From: DATMXS01 sp050260275
GTDB taxonomy: Bacteria; Acidobacteriota; Terriglobia; Bryobacterales; Bryobacteraceae
Direction: 5' to 3'
Length of the DNA stretch: 6,662 bases
NCBI GenBank assembly: GCA_050260275.1
Contig: JBLNBX010000211.1
Span: 1-6,662 of the forward strand
Shown: positions 4,592-6,662 of the stretch, one piece after another
Numbering within the stretch: position 1 is the first letter of the stretch
How the letters are laid out: each line of letters starts with the position of its first letter
Translations under genes and position numbers: made by a program
Notes under the pieces: model-generated
Told to the model about the DNA's origin: nothing
Databases searched by the model: none
Seen by the model: the letters and a program-made list of their open reading frames with translations, nothing else

Positions 4592-6133
4592 TCAGGATTC
4601 GGGAGCGGCCTTGGGAGCGGCTTCGGCCGGCGGCAGGCCATAAGCCCGATGGACGTCGCCCAGCGTCAGCGTGCCGACGAGCTTCGGCGGGCGGGTCCGT
4701 GTGACCACGGGCAGCACGGGGTTCGTCGCAAGCAGCGGCAGAGCGGCCTCCAGCGGCAAGTCCGGATGCAATATGGCATTCGGGTTGATAGGCACATTCT
4801 GGCCTGCAGCGGCGCTCATGGCGTCTTCAACGCGCAGGCGGGCGGTCTCGCGCTGCTCCTCGGTCGAGGGCAGCTCGATGCCTTCCTCGGCGGCGAGCAG
4901 CGTGAAGAAAGGCGTTCGCTGAAGCTGGCGGGATATGAGGTAGGCGATCGTGTTCGCGATCATGACGGGCAGGATGATCACGTAGCTGGCGCTCACCTCG
5001 AAGATCATGAAGATGGACGTCATTGGTGCGCGGAATACGCCGGCAAAAAATGTGCCCATGCCGACGAGAACGTAGGCGCTGGCCGGGCTCGTGGGCGCCG
5101 GCCAGTACATCTGCGCGAGAGCGCCGATGCCACCGCCAATCATCGCGCCGGTGAAGAGCGTAGGCGCGAACATGCCGCCCGGTGTGCGCGCGCTGAAGCA
5201 GACCAGCGTCAGGGCGGCCTTGGCCAGGCCAAGGATGAGCAGCATCTGCCATCCGAACCGGTTGTGCAGGGCGCCGTCGATGCTGTCATAGCCCGGGCCC
5301 ATCACCTGCGGCAGCCAGATGCCCACGAGTCCGACGAACAGGCCCGCCGCGACGGGCCGCGCGAAGCCGGTCGCGCCTTTGAACACGGACAGCCGCCGGT
5401 GCAGGCGGATAACTGCTTTTACGAAGACCACCGACAGCAGGCCGCCGCAGACACCTATGAGGGCATGCACGGCAAGCTCCGACGGGTGCGTCAACTGGAA
5501 TTCAGGCACCATGAAAAGCGGCGCGCTTCCCAGAAACCACCGCACCACCACCGCCGCCGACACTGACGCCAGTACGATGGAGCCGAGCACACCGGCGCTC
5601 CAACTGGCGAGCACTTCCTCGATGACGAACAGAACGGCCGCGATGGGGGTGTTGAACGCAGCCGCGATTCCCGCGGCTGCTCCGACGGGCGCGATCAGGC
5701 GCATGCGATCGCGTGTGAGGCGGAACCGCCGCCCGAGAAACGAAGCGACGCCGGCGCCCATGTGCAGCGACGGGTCCTCGGGCCCCATCGGGTTGCCGGA
5801 GCCGATCGAGACGGCGCACGCGATGAACTTGCCTGCAACGGCGCTTGTGGGCACGTGGCCATCGGAGATGTACACGGCCGCTTTCGTGTTCGTGACGCCG
5901 CTGCCGCTCGCCCGCCGGAAGACGTATGTCACCAGAAGCAGCCCGGCGAGCCCGCCGAGCGCCGGGCTAACGACGCGCACCAGCCTGCTGTAATCAACCG
6001 ACAGCCACGTGGCCGCGTCGATGGCGATGTGGAAGCACACCACCAGCAGAGCGGCGCTCACGCCGATGATGATCGACAGCAGCATGAATCGCTGGGTTTC
6101 ACCGATGTTGAGCGTGCCGGGTGCCTTCATCAT
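4592..6133 (-). CDS. ClC-family chloride channel or H+/Cl- antiporter
   Basis: A 513-residue integral membrane protein that moves chloride or another anion. Many hydrophobic helices span about residues 17-405. ClC landmarks, compared with E. coli ClcA from memory, are: GSGVT (77-81) where GSGIP is usual; GPEDP (117-121) where G-R/K-EGP is usual, keeping the gating glutamate (E119); NTPIAAVLFVIEE (161-173), keeping the glutamates that include the inner proton-pathway residue; GGMFAP (319-324), a normal GxFxP motif; and TPFF (407-410) where ClcA has KPLY, so the central gate tyrosine is phenylalanine. The retained proton glutamate favours an exchanger but does not prove it. Residues about 430-500 look like a single shortened CBS-like unit (RVEDAM, then LPVV and LVGTLTLGDVHRAY), followed by an Ala/Pro tail. 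The ATG overlaps the stop of the TPR gene by 4 bases; a second ATG follows directly, and no strong ribosome site is visible. Confidence 0.93.
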   Translation of the reverse strand: MMKAPGTLNIGETQRFMLLSIIIGVSAALLVVCFHIAIDAATWLSVDYSRLVRVVSPALGGLAGLLLVTYVFRRASGSGVTNTKAAVYISDGHVPTSAVAGKFIACAVSIGSGNPMGPEDPSLHMGAGVASFLGRRFRLTRDRMRLIAPVGAAAGIAAAFNTPIAAVLFVIEEVLASWSAGVLGSIVLASVSAAVVVRWFLGSAPLFMVPEFQLTHPSELAVHALIGVCGGLLSVVFVKAVIRLHRRLSVFKGATGFARPVAAGLFVGLVGIWLPQVMGPGYDSIDGALHNRFGWQMLLILGLAKAALTLVCFSARTPGGMFAPTLFTGAMIGGGIGALAQMYWPAPTSPASAYVLVGMGTFFAGVFRAPMTSIFMIFEVSASYVIILPVMIANTIAYLISRQLQRTPFFTLLAAEEGIELPSTEEQRETARLRVEDAMSAAAGQNVPINPNAILHPDLPLEAALPLLATNPVLPVVTRTRPPKLVGTLTLGDVHRAYGLPPAEAAPKAAPES

Positions 6134-6662
6134 TTCGAGAGTCTTGCCAGAACTCGGGCTACCGGCTCGTCATCGCCGCCGGCACCGCAAAACGCCGCAC
6201 GTTGTTCCCACAGCTCTTCGGCGAGAGCCACGTTGGTATCCGCGGCCAGCGCGCGGTTGCGGGGCCTGCTCTCGATGGCTTTCCGGGCCTCGTCGACCAG
6301 GTCCGCGGTTTCGGGCGGGACAAGTTGTTCCTTGAGGCAACGCTCCAGCGCGGCCAACGCTCGCCCGGCCAGGTCGCGGCTGCGGCGGTAGCGCTCCTCG
6401 ACGCCCAGCCCGCGCAGAGTCGGATCGAGCGCAAGAACCTCGTTAACCACGTTCAGATATTCGCGTGCGGGTTCGTACCGGGCGTTGTAGGCAAGCGCGC
6501 GGCGGAACGCGTCGCGTGCGAGCTGGTAATTTCCGAGCTCCAGCTCCGCCCGGCCGAGAACGGTGCGCGTCTCGAAGTCCTTGGGATTGCGTTCGAGCAC
6601 ACCTCGCGCGACGTGCTTTGCCTGGGTGGGCGCATCGTTGTCGAGCAGCATGCGGGCAATCC
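6130..6662 (-). CDS. TPR-repeat protein, C-terminal part (5' end outside window)
   Basis: The frame is open to the right edge, with codons for Ile-Ala-Arg before the first in-window Met at 6651, so the true start lies outside. The visible part is about 176 residues. The first 70 contain tetratricopeptide helices: LLDNDAPTQAKHVARGVLER, then ETRTVLGRAELELGNYQLARDAF and RRALAYNARYEP, with the usual small/aromatic spacing (LG, A, Y, A). TPRs mediate protein-protein contacts. After this comes a charged helical region (about 85-173) with no domain I recognise. No membrane segment or signal is in the visible part. It overlaps the ClC gene by 4 bases (ATGA), so the two are probably co-transcribed and translationally coupled, though a functional link is unproven. 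Confidence 0.85.
   Translation of the reverse strand, partial: IARMLLDNDAPTQAKHVARGVLERNPKDFETRTVLGRAELELGNYQLARDAFRRALAYNARYEPAREYLNVVNEVLALDPTLRGLGVEERYRRSRDLAGRALAALERCLKEQLVPPETADLVDEARKAIESRPRNRALAADTNVALAEELWEQRAAFCGAGGDDEPVARVLARLSK

Noticed and set aside
4130..5566. 478-codon plus-strand open frame
   Set aside because: It overlaps the LiaF-like gene in another frame and runs antisense through the ClC gene. The product is Arg/Gly/His-rich without a recognisable domain.

Overview
The window is GC-rich bacterial DNA with densely packed genes, several of which overlap by 4 bases (ATGA stop/start junctions). There are three blocks. No tRNA, rRNA, CRISPR array or insertion sequence was seen. 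The host cannot be fixed from the sequence. The GC-rich coding style and a ClC protein with the variant motif GPEDP suggest, from memory of such proteins, an acidobacterium-like soil organism; this is a low-confidence inference.

Block 1 (minus strand, from about 3660 down to the left edge) is an autoregulated drug- or solute-exporter operon. In transcription order it encodes a TetR/PsrA-like repressor, a YbhG-like HlyD-family membrane-fusion protein, and two ABC ATPases. The second ATPase is cut by the window edge. The order matches the E. coli cecR-ybhG-ybhF-ybhS-ybhR locus, except that the two nucleotide-binding domains fused in YbhF are separate genes here. ABC-2 type permeases are therefore expected just beyond the left edge. 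Junctions are a 4-base overlap, a 1-base gap and a 4-base overlap, so translation is probably coupled. A good sigma70-type promoter (TTGACA, 18 bases, TACACT) precedes the repressor gene. An 18-base imperfect palindrome resembling the PsrA operator covers the end of the -10 box and the predicted transcription start. The same short region also reads as four degenerate 13-base direct repeats.

Block 2 (plus strand, 3749-4571) runs divergently from block 1. It holds a 30-codon ORF for a possible small membrane peptide, then a 231-residue protein with four membrane segments and a LiaF/YvqF-like C-terminal domain. Its function is inferred to be envelope-related. No LiaRS-type two-component genes are in the window.

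Block 3 (minus strand, from the right edge down to 4592) converges on block 2 with a 20-base gap. It holds the C-terminal part of a TPR protein, overlapping by 4 bases a ClC-family chloride channel/transporter. The ClC keeps the gating and proton glutamates but has altered selectivity motifs and a shortened CBS-like tail.

The most notable points are: (a) both catalytic-motif defects of the two ATPases fall in the same composite ATP site, implying an asymmetric heterodimer; (b) the operator architecture upstream of the repressor gene; (c) the variant ClC pore motifs; (d) the unannotated-size membrane ORF before the LiaF-like gene. No defence system or other wholly new system was found.
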